Shown here piece after piece: positions 9,296-17,621 of a stretch of DNA of 64,000 nucleotides (the first letter of the stretch is position 1; every line of letters begins with the position of its first letter). Source of the stretch: UBA940 sp031548515 (GTDB lineage Bacteria > Bacteroidota > Bacteroidia > Bacteroidales > Rikenellaceae); the NCBI GenBank assembly GCA_031548515.1, contig JAVBRB010000005.1, forward strand, positions 62,001 to 126,000, in the 5' to 3' direction. Both the position numbers and the translations under genes were made by a program. The notes under the pieces were generated by a model that saw nothing but the letters and a program-made list of their open reading frames with translations, was not told the DNA's origin and made no database searches.

Positions 9296-9514
9296 TTATT
9301 TCTTCGGCTCGGCGGGAGTTTCCTCTTTTTTCTTGCGGCAGTAGAGCGGGCTTGCGGTAAGCACGAGGCCTGCTACCAACAGTGTTCCGCCGAGTCCCCA
9401 ACAGAATCCGTAAGCGAATTCCGTGACGTTGAAACCGGGAATGAATTTCACCAGAAGGGCAAAGACTACGATAACCGCTCCGGCTATGAGTACGATGTTG
9501 CGAAGTTTTTTCAT
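9296..9514 (-). CDS. Tiny two-helix membrane protein of unknown function
   Basis: 72 residues from the ATG at 9514 (MKKLRNIVLIAGAVIVVFALL). Two membrane segments lie at about 8-24 and 40-57, and the tail is strongly charged (RKKKEETPAEPKK). The frame is open further upstream but only into the dispersed repeat, so the MKK start is preferred. Preceding gene on the strand is unrelated. Function unknown; the 141-bp gap to the next minus-strand gene holds a small tight hairpin GGTGGC/GCCACC (9227-9241). Confidence 0.65.
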   Translation of the reverse strand: MKKLRNIVLIAGAVIVVFALLVKFIPGFNVTEFAYGFCWGLGGTLLVAGLVLTASPLYCRKKKEETPAEPKK

Positions 9515-9570
9515 GGTCGGGAAATATTTCCGGCAAAGATAGATAGATTCTTGTAAAGATACAAAAACAA

Positions 9571-9740
9571 ATGAACTACCCCGCCTCAAGCAACGGGGTA
9601 TCCAAAACAGGAATTTATAATATTGCCGCAAATAACTGATGATCAATCATTTTAATTATCTTCCTCGCAAGATGCCTCCACCGGCCTGCGGCCGACCGTC
9701 GGCGCTTGGCCGATGATTATTTTGCTACGCAAAACAATTG
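9571..9740 (+). repeat. Dispersed repeat, copy A
   Basis: One of four copies (others 31141-31313 minus, 37678-37849 plus, 56100-56229 plus). Shared signature: ATGAACTACCCCGCyTCAAG, CAACGGGG, TCCAAAACAGGAATTTATAA, CTCGCAAGATGCCTCC, GGCCTGCGGCC, and a closing TTTTGC/GCAAAA hairpin before CAATTGAA. In this copy the middle (AGCGGCGGG..ACCC) is replaced by unrelated AT-rich sequence. It fills much of the 371-bp divergent gap between the small membrane protein and the nuclease lipoprotein. Confidence 0.85.
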
Positions 9741-9839
9741 AAAAAAAACGGAAACCCGAACAATATACTAAAATGATGCGCCATACCGTTTTAATACTGA
9801 GAGCTTGTCCGGTTGTGATGAAAAACCGCCTTTTGTCTG

Positions 9840-9869
9840 TTGGAATTAAGATATAAATGCATATTTTTG
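9840..9869 (+). promoter_or_regulatory. Promoter of the nuclease lipoprotein gene
   Basis: TTG at 9840-9842, a 19-bp spacer, then TATTTTTG at 9862-9869, matching the Bacteroidota -33/-7 arrangement. The ATG follows 16 bp after the -7 element. Confidence 0.6.
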
Positions 9870-9885
9870 TTAAAATTCTCAAAAG

Positions 9886-11706
9886 ATGATACTCAGCCGT
9901 AGATATTTATTACTTATACTACCGCTTGCGTTGCTTGCCGGATGTGAAAATACGGATATAAATCCAGCCGGACCGTACTCTTTTTCATGGACCGATATAC
10001 GGACGAACGCCACTTCGATAGTTGTGGAGTCGTCATACACGGTCGATCTCGCAGCAGACCCCACAACGGAGGCCGGTATCGTCTACACCGAGAAAGGTGG
10101 CTCAGGGATGGTCGAGGTGGAATCCTCCGAACTGTCGAACCGCAATTTCACGACGGTCCTTTCCGGCCTTAAACCCGATACAGAATATATCCTAAGCCCC
10201 TATGCCGGAACGGCGGACGGGACACGGTACACGGGAACTTCAAAGCAGACGGTCAGGACCGGCAAAGAATCCGGCAAACCCGACGTCGATATCGAGCTGG
10301 CGGCCGTAAGCGGTATTACGCAGACGGGAGCGGTTCTGAACGCATATTATATAGTCAGCGGCAATATGAATCCAGTATCTTCCGCCGGATTCAAATACTG
10401 CGAGGACGGAGACTCGTCATGGACTCAGGTCACATGCTCTTCGGTGGGAACACCGTTAAGCTATACTCTTACGGGACTCGATGCCGGAACGGCATATTGC
10501 GTTACGGCATGGATAATGGTCGACGGATATACTTTCGAAAGCCGCCTTTCCGACACATATTCCTTTAAGACTTTGAGTGACGGCGAATTGAGCATAGAAG
10601 TACGTGTGCCAAACGTCACGGGCATTACGGAAAACGGCGCAGGATTCAGCGCCTCATATACCGTCGCCGGAAGCGCGGTCCCCGTTTCTTCCGCCGGCTT
10701 CAAATACCGCAAAGAAGGGACTTCATCATGGACTCCAGTTACTTCTCCATCTGCAGCATCGCCTTTCAGCTGCACGGTTTCAGGCCTGTCATCCCAAACC
10801 AAATATTACGTGACTTCCTGGGTGATTCACAACGGCACCACCTACGAAAGCCCTTCCGGTAATCCCGTGGAATTCACGACCGAACCGGGAGAAGTGCCCT
10901 TGCCTGCGGGCGGATGGGCCGAACTGCCGATTATGAAACAGATGAACAACGTGGTCTATGCGACCTATTACGTCACTGCCGACGGCCAGGCCGATGCGTC
11001 GCCGACGAAGGCCGGACGGGTCCGCAACTACACCGTATGTTTCGACGGAAGCAAACGCCAGCCGCTGTGGGTGGCATACCCGATGCATTCATGGTATGAC
11101 GGCGGCGCAGGACGCAACGACGACTGGAAATACGGCCCGTACATCGACCCTGATATCCAGCCCAACCTGTCGAGTTCTTACGTCAGTTCCTATTCCCGCG
11201 GCCACAACGTCGCATCGTCCGACCGCCAGAGAACTAGGGCAATGAATGAGCAGACGTTCTATTATACGAACATGTCGCCGCAAATACAGAACGAGTTCAA
11301 CGGCGGGATATGGAATAAACTGGAGATAAAAGTGCAGAACTGGGGATTCAACTGTTCCGACACCCTTTACGTGGTGACCGGAGCGGCGTTTATAAACCCG
11401 ACTAAAACCGCCAAAGACAACAGTGGCAATTCAATCCCGGTCCCTACTCATTTTTACAAGGTATTGCTCTCTTCAAAGAGTGGCAACACCCGCAAACCCA
11501 TAAGCCAGTTAAACGCTTCGGAACTGCGCTGCGTGGGATTCTGGCTGAACCACTTCGGTTACGGCACGAAATCCAACATCTCGACGAACGAGATGAGAAG
11601 CGTCGCTGACATAGAGGCCCTGACCGGCTTCACTTTCTTCCCGATGCTTTCGGAAAGCGCCAAAAGCGTGAAAAATTCATATAAAAGCAGCGATTGGGGG
11701 ATGTAA
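9886..11706 (+). CDS. Surface lipoprotein with FN3-like repeats and a C-terminal DNA/RNA non-specific endonuclease domain
   Basis: 606 residues. Signal peptide ends in lipobox LLAGC (Cys20). Residues about 30-330 are three fibronectin-III-like modules; the second and third are close relatives, both with PVSSAGFKY and a following SSWT. The C-terminal 270 residues match the NUC1/Endonuclease_NS family: YTVCFDGSKRQPLWVAYPMH, then SRGHNVASSDRQR with His440, and FYYTNMSPQIQNEFN. The family's DRGH motif reads SRGH here, a form seen in Bacteroidota relatives. Probably outer-membrane-anchored and able to degrade extracellular nucleic acid. A GT2 gene starts 5 bp after its stop, so they share a transcript. 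Confidence 0.87.
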   Translation: MILSRRYLLLILPLALLAGCENTDINPAGPYSFSWTDIRTNATSIVVESSYTVDLAADPTTEAGIVYTEKGGSGMVEVESSELSNRNFTTVLSGLKPDTEYILSPYAGTADGTRYTGTSKQTVRTGKESGKPDVDIELAAVSGITQTGAVLNAYYIVSGNMNPVSSAGFKYCEDGDSSWTQVTCSSVGTPLSYTLTGLDAGTAYCVTAWIMVDGYTFESRLSDTYSFKTLSDGELSIEVRVPNVTGITENGAGFSASYTVAGSAVPVSSAGFKYRKEGTSSWTPVTSPSAASPFSCTVSGLSSQTKYYVTSWVIHNGTTYESPSGNPVEFTTEPGEVPLPAGGWAELPIMKQMNNVVYATYYVTADGQADASPTKAGRVRNYTVCFDGSKRQPLWVAYPMHSWYDGGAGRNDDWKYGPYIDPDIQPNLSSSYVSSYSRGHNVASSDRQRTRAMNEQTFYYTNMSPQIQNEFNGGIWNKLEIKVQNWGFNCSDTLYVVTGAAFINPTKTAKDNSGNSIPVPTHFYKVLLSSKSGNTRKPISQLNASELRCVGFWLNHFGYGTKSNISTNEMRSVADIEALTGFTFFPMLSESAKSVKNSYKSSDWGM

Positions 11707-11711
11707 CGGCC

Positions 11712-12620
11712 ATGCGAATATCACTGGTCATATCGACTTACAACCGCGGGACGCAGCTGATGCGGACTCTCGACTCCGTTGCGAGGCAGACCCTTCCCGT
11801 TGCAGACTGGGAGTTGGTTGTGGTAGACAATAACAGCAAGGATGATACGCAGGGCCTGTTCGCCGGTTTCGCTGCCGCGCATCCAGCGCTCAATGCCCGT
11901 ATCGTGAGGGAAACGAGGCAGGGGCTTTCGCATGCCCGTAACCGCGGCATCACCGAATCGAAAGCGCCGGTGATCGTGATGATCGACGACGACGAGGAGA
12001 TAAACGATGGATTCCTGGGAGCCTACGATGCATTTTTCGAATCGCACCCCGAAGTTGTAGCGGCAGGCGGAAAAATGGTGGCGTGCTATGAAGAGAAACG
12101 TCCGAAGTGGATGTCACGCTACACCGAGGCTCTGGCGGCCAGCACGATAGACAGAGGCAAGTGCATGGCCCCATTCCGCCGGGGGCGTTATCCCATAGGC
12201 GGCAACATGGCTTTCCGCCGCGAAGTTTTCGATAAATACGGCACGTTCAATACAGAACTCGGCCGCACGGGCGATCTGCTCATAGGCGGCGAGGAAAAAG
12301 ATATGTTCAGCCGCGTCGTTGATGGCGGAGGACAGATATGGTATGTCCCGGGCGCTGTCGCTGACCATATCATACCGCCTTCCAGGGTTACCAGGACCCG
12401 TTTCTGCAAACAGGCCCGCATGTGCGGTGTCAGCGAACGCATCCGCACGAAATCGATATCCGGATGGGCCTATTTCAAAGCCCTTGTCGCAGAGAGTGCG
12501 AAATGGAAAGCGACTCTGTGCATATGCCTGTGGTTTCTGCTTTGCCAGCAGCCCATGAAAGCGCACTACCTGTTGATTATGCGCCGCAGCATTTCGGCGG
12601 GACTGCTTAAAGGCAAATGA
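11712..12620 (+). CDS. Family 2 glycosyltransferase
   Basis: 302 residues from the ATG at 11712, chosen over an in-frame TTG at 11694 because GGGGG sits at ribosome-binding distance. The GT-A fold reads MRISLVISTYNRGTQLM, ELVVVDNNSKDDT and a metal-binding MIDDDEEI; acceptor region GGNMAFRREVFDKYG and GGEEKDMFSRVVDGG. Adds sugars from nucleotide donors to a glycan or lipid acceptor at the cytoplasmic face. It overlaps functionally with the convergent cluster of surface-glycan genes, but the donor and acceptor cannot be told from sequence. Confidence 0.88.
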   Translation: MRISLVISTYNRGTQLMRTLDSVARQTLPVADWELVVVDNNSKDDTQGLFAGFAAAHPALNARIVRETRQGLSHARNRGITESKAPVIVMIDDDEEINDGFLGAYDAFFESHPEVVAAGGKMVACYEEKRPKWMSRYTEALAASTIDRGKCMAPFRRGRYPIGGNMAFRREVFDKYGTFNTELGRTGDLLIGGEEKDMFSRVVDGGGQIWYVPGAVADHIIPPSRVTRTRFCKQARMCGVSERIRTKSISGWAYFKALVAESAKWKATLCICLWFLLCQQPMKAHYLLIMRRSISAGLLKGK

Positions 12621-12674
12621 CAAATTGATTTGGATATTTTGGAATGAATTAATCTGCAAATATTCAAATATCTC

Positions 12675-13598
12675 TTACAATCCTTTTTTCGAGATAGTCC
12701 AGGCGAGGCGACTGTAGGCACTGTTTACTGCCGGACGCCACTTCGCCGGCAGGTGGTTCAGTATCCACAGCCTTCTCCAAAGGCGCCTGCTCCGGCGGTT
12801 GTACGCAAAATCGGCCTCGGCCCTGCGGCCTTCTCCGGTACCTCCCCTTACTGCAGCCGTTATCGCCTTGCCAAGTTCCACGCGTGCGATATATTCGTCC
12901 AGCGACGGAACGCCCTTGCCGAAAAAATCGCGGAAAGAATATGCGGTTCGTTCCGGAGTGTAAATGGCCGATGAACGGTTCGAAGCCGCAGTGTACACGC
13001 GCGCAAGCCTTTCCGGCGTGAAACAAACCGGATGATAGAGAGCGATCTTCGTCCACATATACTGGTCTTCGCCGAGTTTCATCCCTTCTGGAAATCCGCC
13101 GGACTCTTTTATGATTCGCGATGGAATCACCGAAGATGACCCTGAGGCAATATAAAGCGACATGGCTTTCTCGAAATAATCTTCGACGATGCCTTCCCCT
13201 GTCGGCTGGAACGCCGGATAGGACTCCCCGCCACGCACTATGCAGAACCCCGTGCAGTACAATCCGCATCCGGGAAAATCCCCAGCCAATTCCGCGATCT
13301 TTTCCAGGAACCGCGGTTCCCACTCGTCATCAGCATCCAAAAAGGCATAATAGTCTCCCGACGCTTCGGCCATTCCGCGATTACGGGCGGCTGAAACCCC
13401 GGCATTCCGCTGTTTGATCAACCTCACGGCAGGAGAACCGATGTCTTCGACGACCACGGCGCTTCCATCTGTAGAACCGTCGTCCACTACTATGACCTCA
13501 ACCGGGACGCAGGTCTGGGCGAGCGCCGACCGCACGGCCCGTCCCACCTCGGCCTCCTTGTTGTAGAGGGGTATTATGACCGAGAATTTAACGCTCAT
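12675..13598 (-). CDS. Family 2 glycosyltransferase
   Basis: 307 residues from the ATG at 13598. Classic GT2 start SVKFSVIIPLYNKEAEVGRA, then VEVIVVDDGSTDGSAVV and the FLDADDEWEPRFLEKI metal-binding block. The C-terminal third is basic and poorly conserved. The longer open frame upstream has no protein-like sequence. It overlaps the stealth gene stop by 11 bp, so translation is coupled. Part of a minus-strand run (trxB, LuxE-like, HAD, Stealth, GT2) that converges on the plus-strand GT2 54 bp away; no terminator is visible in that gap. Confidence 0.9.
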   Translation of the reverse strand: MSVKFSVIIPLYNKEAEVGRAVRSALAQTCVPVEVIVVDDGSTDGSAVVVEDIGSPAVRLIKQRNAGVSAARNRGMAEASGDYYAFLDADDEWEPRFLEKIAELAGDFPGCGLYCTGFCIVRGGESYPAFQPTGEGIVEDYFEKAMSLYIASGSSSVIPSRIIKESGGFPEGMKLGEDQYMWTKIALYHPVCFTPERLARVYTAASNRSSAIYTPERTAYSFRDFFGKGVPSLDEYIARVELGKAITAAVRGGTGEGRRAEADFAYNRRSRRLWRRLWILNHLPAKWRPAVNSAYSRLAWTISKKGL

Positions 13599-14607
13599 AG
13601 GAACTCTTTGCCGGCAGAATACTTTCCAACGCCGCTGCGAGCCGGGCGCGCACTCTGTCAAAATTCTCCAGTTGCGGACTGTCGTTTAGGCATATCATGG
13701 CGTACCGCTGAGTACGGATATATTCTTCTATTTCGCCGATGCGGTTTTCACAGAGACTGTCGAGGTGCGCGTCGCGGAATGAGACGGGCGAGAACCCTCC
13801 TGTCGCCAGCTGTTCGTAGCGCATCAGCCAATGGCTTACACCTAAAGGCGAGCGGAAACGCATGCGGCACGTGGTGTCTAAAACGGTGAATTCCTCATTC
13901 CATAACTTCATGAAAATCTCTTTCAGGTAGGGCTGCGGCATGTGCGTGTCGGCCAGTCCCGCGAACCCTTTCCACACCGACAGGTCGAGCGTTTTTAGGA
14001 TGTTGGCGAAGCCGTATTTAGGAGAGTACCATTTCGCGCGGTTTTCGCGCATCGCGTGGCGGCGGTCGTGGCGGCGATTGAGTATCTCCGTCATGTTCAG
14101 TACGGTATGGCTGATGCTGGAACCGGTGATCAGCGACAACCGCGCCATGTCGCACGGCAGGCCCTCCCTGAAAAATCGCTCCTGCGGCACCGGACGGCAC
14201 AGGAACATATCGTCATTCCACATGATGAACCGGTCGGAAAGACCTTCTATCCTGTGTGCATTGAGTTCAATGGGACGCGACGCGAAGGTCGGAAGGTACT
14301 CGGCGGGGATATAATCGCCGTGGCGGACTATACGAATTTTTGGATTTGACGTATCCAGCCATCCGGGCAGATGTCCCCACGTAACGAAATGAATACGGCG
14401 CACCCATGGTGCGAATCGCTCGACGCCGCGGAAGAAATAAGGCAGGGTACCCCAGTCGCGGTATCGTATCTCCGAGGCGTTCTCATCGCCTCCGGTCGCT
14501 ACGGCAGCATTGCAGTAACAGCCATTCTCAGCCGATTCTTTTGCCGCCAGCCAATCCCGGTCGCTGCCATCCACCCATGGGATTACTATATCGATTCCGT
14601 CAGTCAT
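13588..14607 (-). CDS. Stealth-family polysaccharide phosphotransferase
   Basis: 339 residues. Stealth proteins transfer hexose-1-phosphate to build phosphodiester-linked surface glycans. Conserved region 1 is DIVIPWVDGSDRDWLA at residues 5-20; region 2 is FMWNDDMFL-like (RIEGLSDRFIMWNDDMFLC) near residue 125; further downstream an MxEIxNRRHDRRHA block and YEQLATGGFSPVSFRD fit conserved regions 3 and 4. First base of the gene is 1 bp from the HAD stop. The acceptor glycan (capsule, exopolysaccharide, teichoic-like polymer) is not known. Confidence 0.88.
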   Translation of the reverse strand: MTDGIDIVIPWVDGSDRDWLAAKESAENGCYCNAAVATGGDENASEIRYRDWGTLPYFFRGVERFAPWVRRIHFVTWGHLPGWLDTSNPKIRIVRHGDYIPAEYLPTFASRPIELNAHRIEGLSDRFIMWNDDMFLCRPVPQERFFREGLPCDMARLSLITGSSISHTVLNMTEILNRRHDRRHAMRENRAKWYSPKYGFANILKTLDLSVWKGFAGLADTHMPQPYLKEIFMKLWNEEFTVLDTTCRMRFRSPLGVSHWLMRYEQLATGGFSPVSFRDAHLDSLCENRIGEIEEYIRTQRYAMICLNDSPQLENFDRVRARLAAALESILPAKSSYER

Positions 14608-14608
14608 C

Positions 14609-15382
14609 TTATAAAATTTCGAAATGTTCCAATGCTTTGGTTATTCCGTCGTCGTCGACCGAAGCCGTGACGTAGTCGGCTGCAGACTGCACCTCCGTAC
14701 CGGCGTTTCCCATTGCGATGCCTGTGCCTGCTCCATGGATCATGCTTACGTCGTTACCGCCGTCACCGAACGCCATGGTTTCTTCCCGCGCGATACCGAA
14801 ACGCTCCAGTATTTTTTCGATGCCGTGCCATTTGTCCGTTCCTACGGGAATGATGTCCGTGAAACTGTCCGTCCAGCGCGCTGCATGGCAGTTCGGCAGC
14901 AGTTCCATCACTTCCGGCTCGTCGTTTTTTCTGAAGAACCCCATCAGCTGAAGTATCTCCATTCCGTGCAATTTTTCAAGCGAGGCCTTTTCGGGTATGC
15001 TCAGGTTTACCATACGCAGCATTTCATAGACGCTTTCGTCGGCGTCGTTCACCCACATCCCGTTCCCGGCGACGAAGATGAATGGATGGAACGGTCCCTC
15101 CTGCAATTTTCCGATCAACGCCGATATATCACCCGCATCGATAGCTTTTTTGTAGATAACCTCGCCGTTCAAGGTACAGTATGCTCCGTTGAGGGTTATA
15201 AATCCATCCGGCTTCCAACCGCCGAGGTTTGTAATCTCGGATACATGGCGGCCGGTCGCTACGAACAGCAGGATGCCTTTCTCTCTCAGTCTGTCCAATG
15301 AACGCCTCGTGCTATCAGCCATACGGTGCGTCTTGAAACTCACCAGTGTGCCGTCTATGTCAAAAAATATCGCTTTTATCAT
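14609..15382 (-). CDS. Cof-type HAD-IIB family phosphatase
   Basis: 257 residues. HAD motif I is IKAIFFDIDGTLVSFKTH (nucleophile Asp near residue 8), motif II is LFVATGRHVSEI, and motif IV is MAFGDGGNDVSMIHGAG. The large cap with an alpha/beta fold is the Cof/IIB type, which acts on sugar phosphates, nucleotides or flavin phosphates. Position between Stealth and LuxE-like genes with 1-23 bp gaps suggests cotranscription; a link to sugar-phosphate metabolism is only inference. Confidence 0.92.
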   Translation of the reverse strand: MIKAIFFDIDGTLVSFKTHRMADSTRRSLDRLREKGILLFVATGRHVSEITNLGGWKPDGFITLNGAYCTLNGEVIYKKAIDAGDISALIGKLQEGPFHPFIFVAGNGMWVNDADESVYEMLRMVNLSIPEKASLEKLHGMEILQLMGFFRKNDEPEVMELLPNCHAARWTDSFTDIIPVGTDKWHGIEKILERFGIAREETMAFGDGGNDVSMIHGAGTGIAMGNAGTEVQSAADYVTASVDDDGITKALEHFEIL

Positions 15383-15405
15383 TTATACCTGCAAGATACT
15401 GAAAT

Positions 15406-16386
15406 TTACCGGACAAGAAGGTTGCATCCGCGGATATCGCTCTTTGCGGCGCGTCCGTTCACCGTGAAACTGCCGTCCGGAGCCACTGTCCCGAGGTCCT
15501 GGGTCTGGATGAAAGCGCAGGAGTAGAGGTTTGCAAGGTCGGTTATGTTCATCCCTCCGCGTCCCGATACAGAAACGTCGAAAGGATCGCTCAGGTCGCG
15601 CACCGAAACCCTCATCCATGGCGGTGTGTGGAAAATGCCATGCCCCGGCGAATAAGCCTGCGACATCAGTTCGGCCATGCCGTATTCCGAATGTATCTCA
15701 TGGACGCCGAAAGCCCTGCACAACACCCCGTGCATATTTTTCTTGGGCATCTCTTCCCGCCGCCCTTTCATGCCACCTGTTTCCATTACGATAGTTCCCG
15801 GCGGCAGTTCTTCACCTCTTTCGGCAAGGTCCAGCAAAGCGTAGCTGACTCCCAACAGTATCTTCGGGCCGCTGTCAGCCGCCATGTCGCGCATCAGTCT
15901 GTCGTGATCATAAAGACAGAAGCCTCCGCCGCGCCCACGCCGGATAAGCCCGTCGGCCATCCTGACGAGCGATGACCCTCCCCGCTCCAGATAAGATGGC
16001 AGGAGGGCATATATGCTCCATTTCGCAACGGGGCCGTAGAACAGTTCGAACGCACGGGTGTAGGTTTTTTCATAATCCAGGACCGATGCGACATAATGCC
16101 TCGATTCTCCTTCGCCGTCTGTGCTGCTGCTTGCGAAAACAGTTTCGGGTTCGGTATCAGCCGAATATATGCGGTGCGTTTTGAAAAGATCGATAGGCAG
16201 GAACGGAATTCCGCAGGCGGTTTCCACGGACTCAGGTTCGATACCTATCGCCTCCAGATAGTCGCGGTATGGTTCGCAATGCCGGGCCTGAAAACGAAAA
16301 ATCTCCATCGCCGCGTCTTCAAATTCCCGCGGCGTGGAGATTCTCAGTATGTCATCAATATTAAGCAAGTAGAAAATAGTTCGCAA
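15406..16386 (-). CDS. LuxE-like acyl-protein synthetase
   Basis: 326 residues with a TTG start that directly abuts the trxB stop (GGAG lies 3 bp upstream). Relatives of LuxE activate a fatty or aromatic acid with ATP; Bacteroidota copies often sit in glycan or capsule loci and are of unproven substrate. Readable landmarks are FLPIDLFKTHRIYS, ASSSTDGEGESRHY, METGGMKGRREEMPK and HSEYGMAELMSQAYS, the last resembling the adenylate-forming signature. A later TTG at 16368 is the other possible start. Last residues QDLGTVAPDGSFTVNGR match the C-terminal beta domain of the family. Confidence 0.82.
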   Translation of the reverse strand: MRTIFYLLNIDDILRISTPREFEDAAMEIFRFQARHCEPYRDYLEAIGIEPESVETACGIPFLPIDLFKTHRIYSADTEPETVFASSSTDGEGESRHYVASVLDYEKTYTRAFELFYGPVAKWSIYALLPSYLERGGSSLVRMADGLIRRGRGGGFCLYDHDRLMRDMAADSGPKILLGVSYALLDLAERGEELPPGTIVMETGGMKGRREEMPKKNMHGVLCRAFGVHEIHSEYGMAELMSQAYSPGHGIFHTPPWMRVSVRDLSDPFDVSVSGRGGMNITDLANLYSCAFIQTQDLGTVAPDGSFTVNGRAAKSDIRGCNLLVR

Positions 16387-17316
16387 TTACTCCATCAGAA
16401 ATCTGTCGCAATCGAAAGCCGCCATACAACCGCTTCCAGCGGCAGTCACGGCCTGTTGGTAGACGCGGTCCTGGACGTCGCCCGCAGCGAAAACTCCCGG
16501 AACGCTGGTATGGCTCGATCCTGCCCGTGTGACGATGTAGCCGTCTGCGTCTAATTGCAACTGCCCCTGGAAAACCCTGGTATTCGGAGTATGCCCGATG
16601 CCCAGGAAAAAACCCGTGATGTCGAGCGTACGCTCAGTGCCGTCGGAGTGCCTCAAGCGCGCACCTGTGACGCCGTTGTCATCACCGAGAACCTCTTCAG
16701 TCACATATTCTAACAGCGTTTCTATCTTTTCGCATTCGGCGACCTTGTTCTGCATATGCTTCGACGCGCGCAGATACGGCTTGCGGACGATGAGGTAGAC
16801 CTTGCGACACAAAGAAGCCAGATAAAGCGCCTCTTCGCAGGCCGAATCGCCGCCTCCAACCACGGCAACGTCTTGTCCGCGATAGAAAAATCCGTCGCAT
16901 ATGGCGCAGGCGCTCACTCCCATACCGATATATCTCTTTTCCGAAGGCAGCCCGAGGTAACGCGCAGTGGCGCCAGTGGCTATGATGACGCTCTCAGCCT
17001 CGATCAGGTGCGCCCCGTCTACAGTGACAAAGAAGGGCTGCGACGTGAAATCCACCTCCGTGATCTCGCCTTGGCGCACCTGCGCTCCGAACTTTTCGGC
17101 CTGGCGGCGCAGGTCGTCCATCATGACCGTACCCGAAACACCATCCGGATATCCTGGAAAATTCTCTACTTCGCTGGTCGTCGTGAGCTGTCCGCCCTGA
17201 GTCAATCCTGCGTATAGCACCGGTCTGAGCAATGCACGCGCGGTATATATGGCGGCGGTATAGCCCGCAGGCCCGCTACCTATGATAAGACATTTTACCT
17301 TCTCTATGTTTTCCAT
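16387..17316 (-). CDS. trxB: Thioredoxin reductase (NADPH)
   Basis: 309 residues. FAD-binding GSGPAGYTAAIYTARA at 13-27, active-site CAIC at 137-140 (ACAICDGFF), NADPH-binding GGGDSACEEALYL near 154, and C-terminal FAAGDVQDRVYQQAVTAAG. Reduces thioredoxin in the cytosol for ribonucleotide reduction and redox repair. Promoter -7 TATATTTGC is 27 bp before the ATG. Downstream minus-strand genes follow with 0-23 bp gaps, so trxB appears to head a run into the LuxE-like, HAD, Stealth and GT2 genes. Confidence 0.97.
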   Translation of the reverse strand: MENIEKVKCLIIGSGPAGYTAAIYTARALLRPVLYAGLTQGGQLTTTSEVENFPGYPDGVSGTVMMDDLRRQAEKFGAQVRQGEITEVDFTSQPFFVTVDGAHLIEAESVIIATGATARYLGLPSEKRYIGMGVSACAICDGFFYRGQDVAVVGGGDSACEEALYLASLCRKVYLIVRKPYLRASKHMQNKVAECEKIETLLEYVTEEVLGDDNGVTGARLRHSDGTERTLDITGFFLGIGHTPNTRVFQGQLQLDADGYIVTRAGSSHTSVPGVFAAGDVQDRVYQQAVTAAGSGCMAAFDCDRFLME

Positions 17317-17342
17317 ATGATCGTTACTGATTTATTTTTTGT

Positions 17343-17351
17343 GCAAATATA
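17343..17351 (-). promoter_or_regulatory. -7 element of trxB
   Basis: Minus strand TATATTTGC, an exact Bacteroidota -7. Upstream TTTA rather than TTTG lies near -33. The remaining gap to mutS (17352-17621) has about 270 bp of AT-rich sequence in which I see no gene; a CAGAATTTTCTG palindrome near 17506 is the only structure. Confidence 0.6.
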
Positions 17352-17621
17352 GCGAAGTAAGATTTGTTTAAACTTGCCCGAGGCGCATGTAATGCCTAAG
17401 ATACCCGAAGCACAAAAATAGTGAAAAAGCCTGTCAATGCTGCAAAAATAAATAATCTTCAAATATAAATGCCCCGGATTGGGAATTTGAGCATTCTTAC
17501 AGTTCAGAATTTTCTGATATAAAGAAAATTACAATCGCAGGCAACGGCTTTGATTCAGTACATGGACCAAAAGCCCTATACAAAGATCCTATAAATACAA
17601 CTCGTCTATTGTACCTTATTT

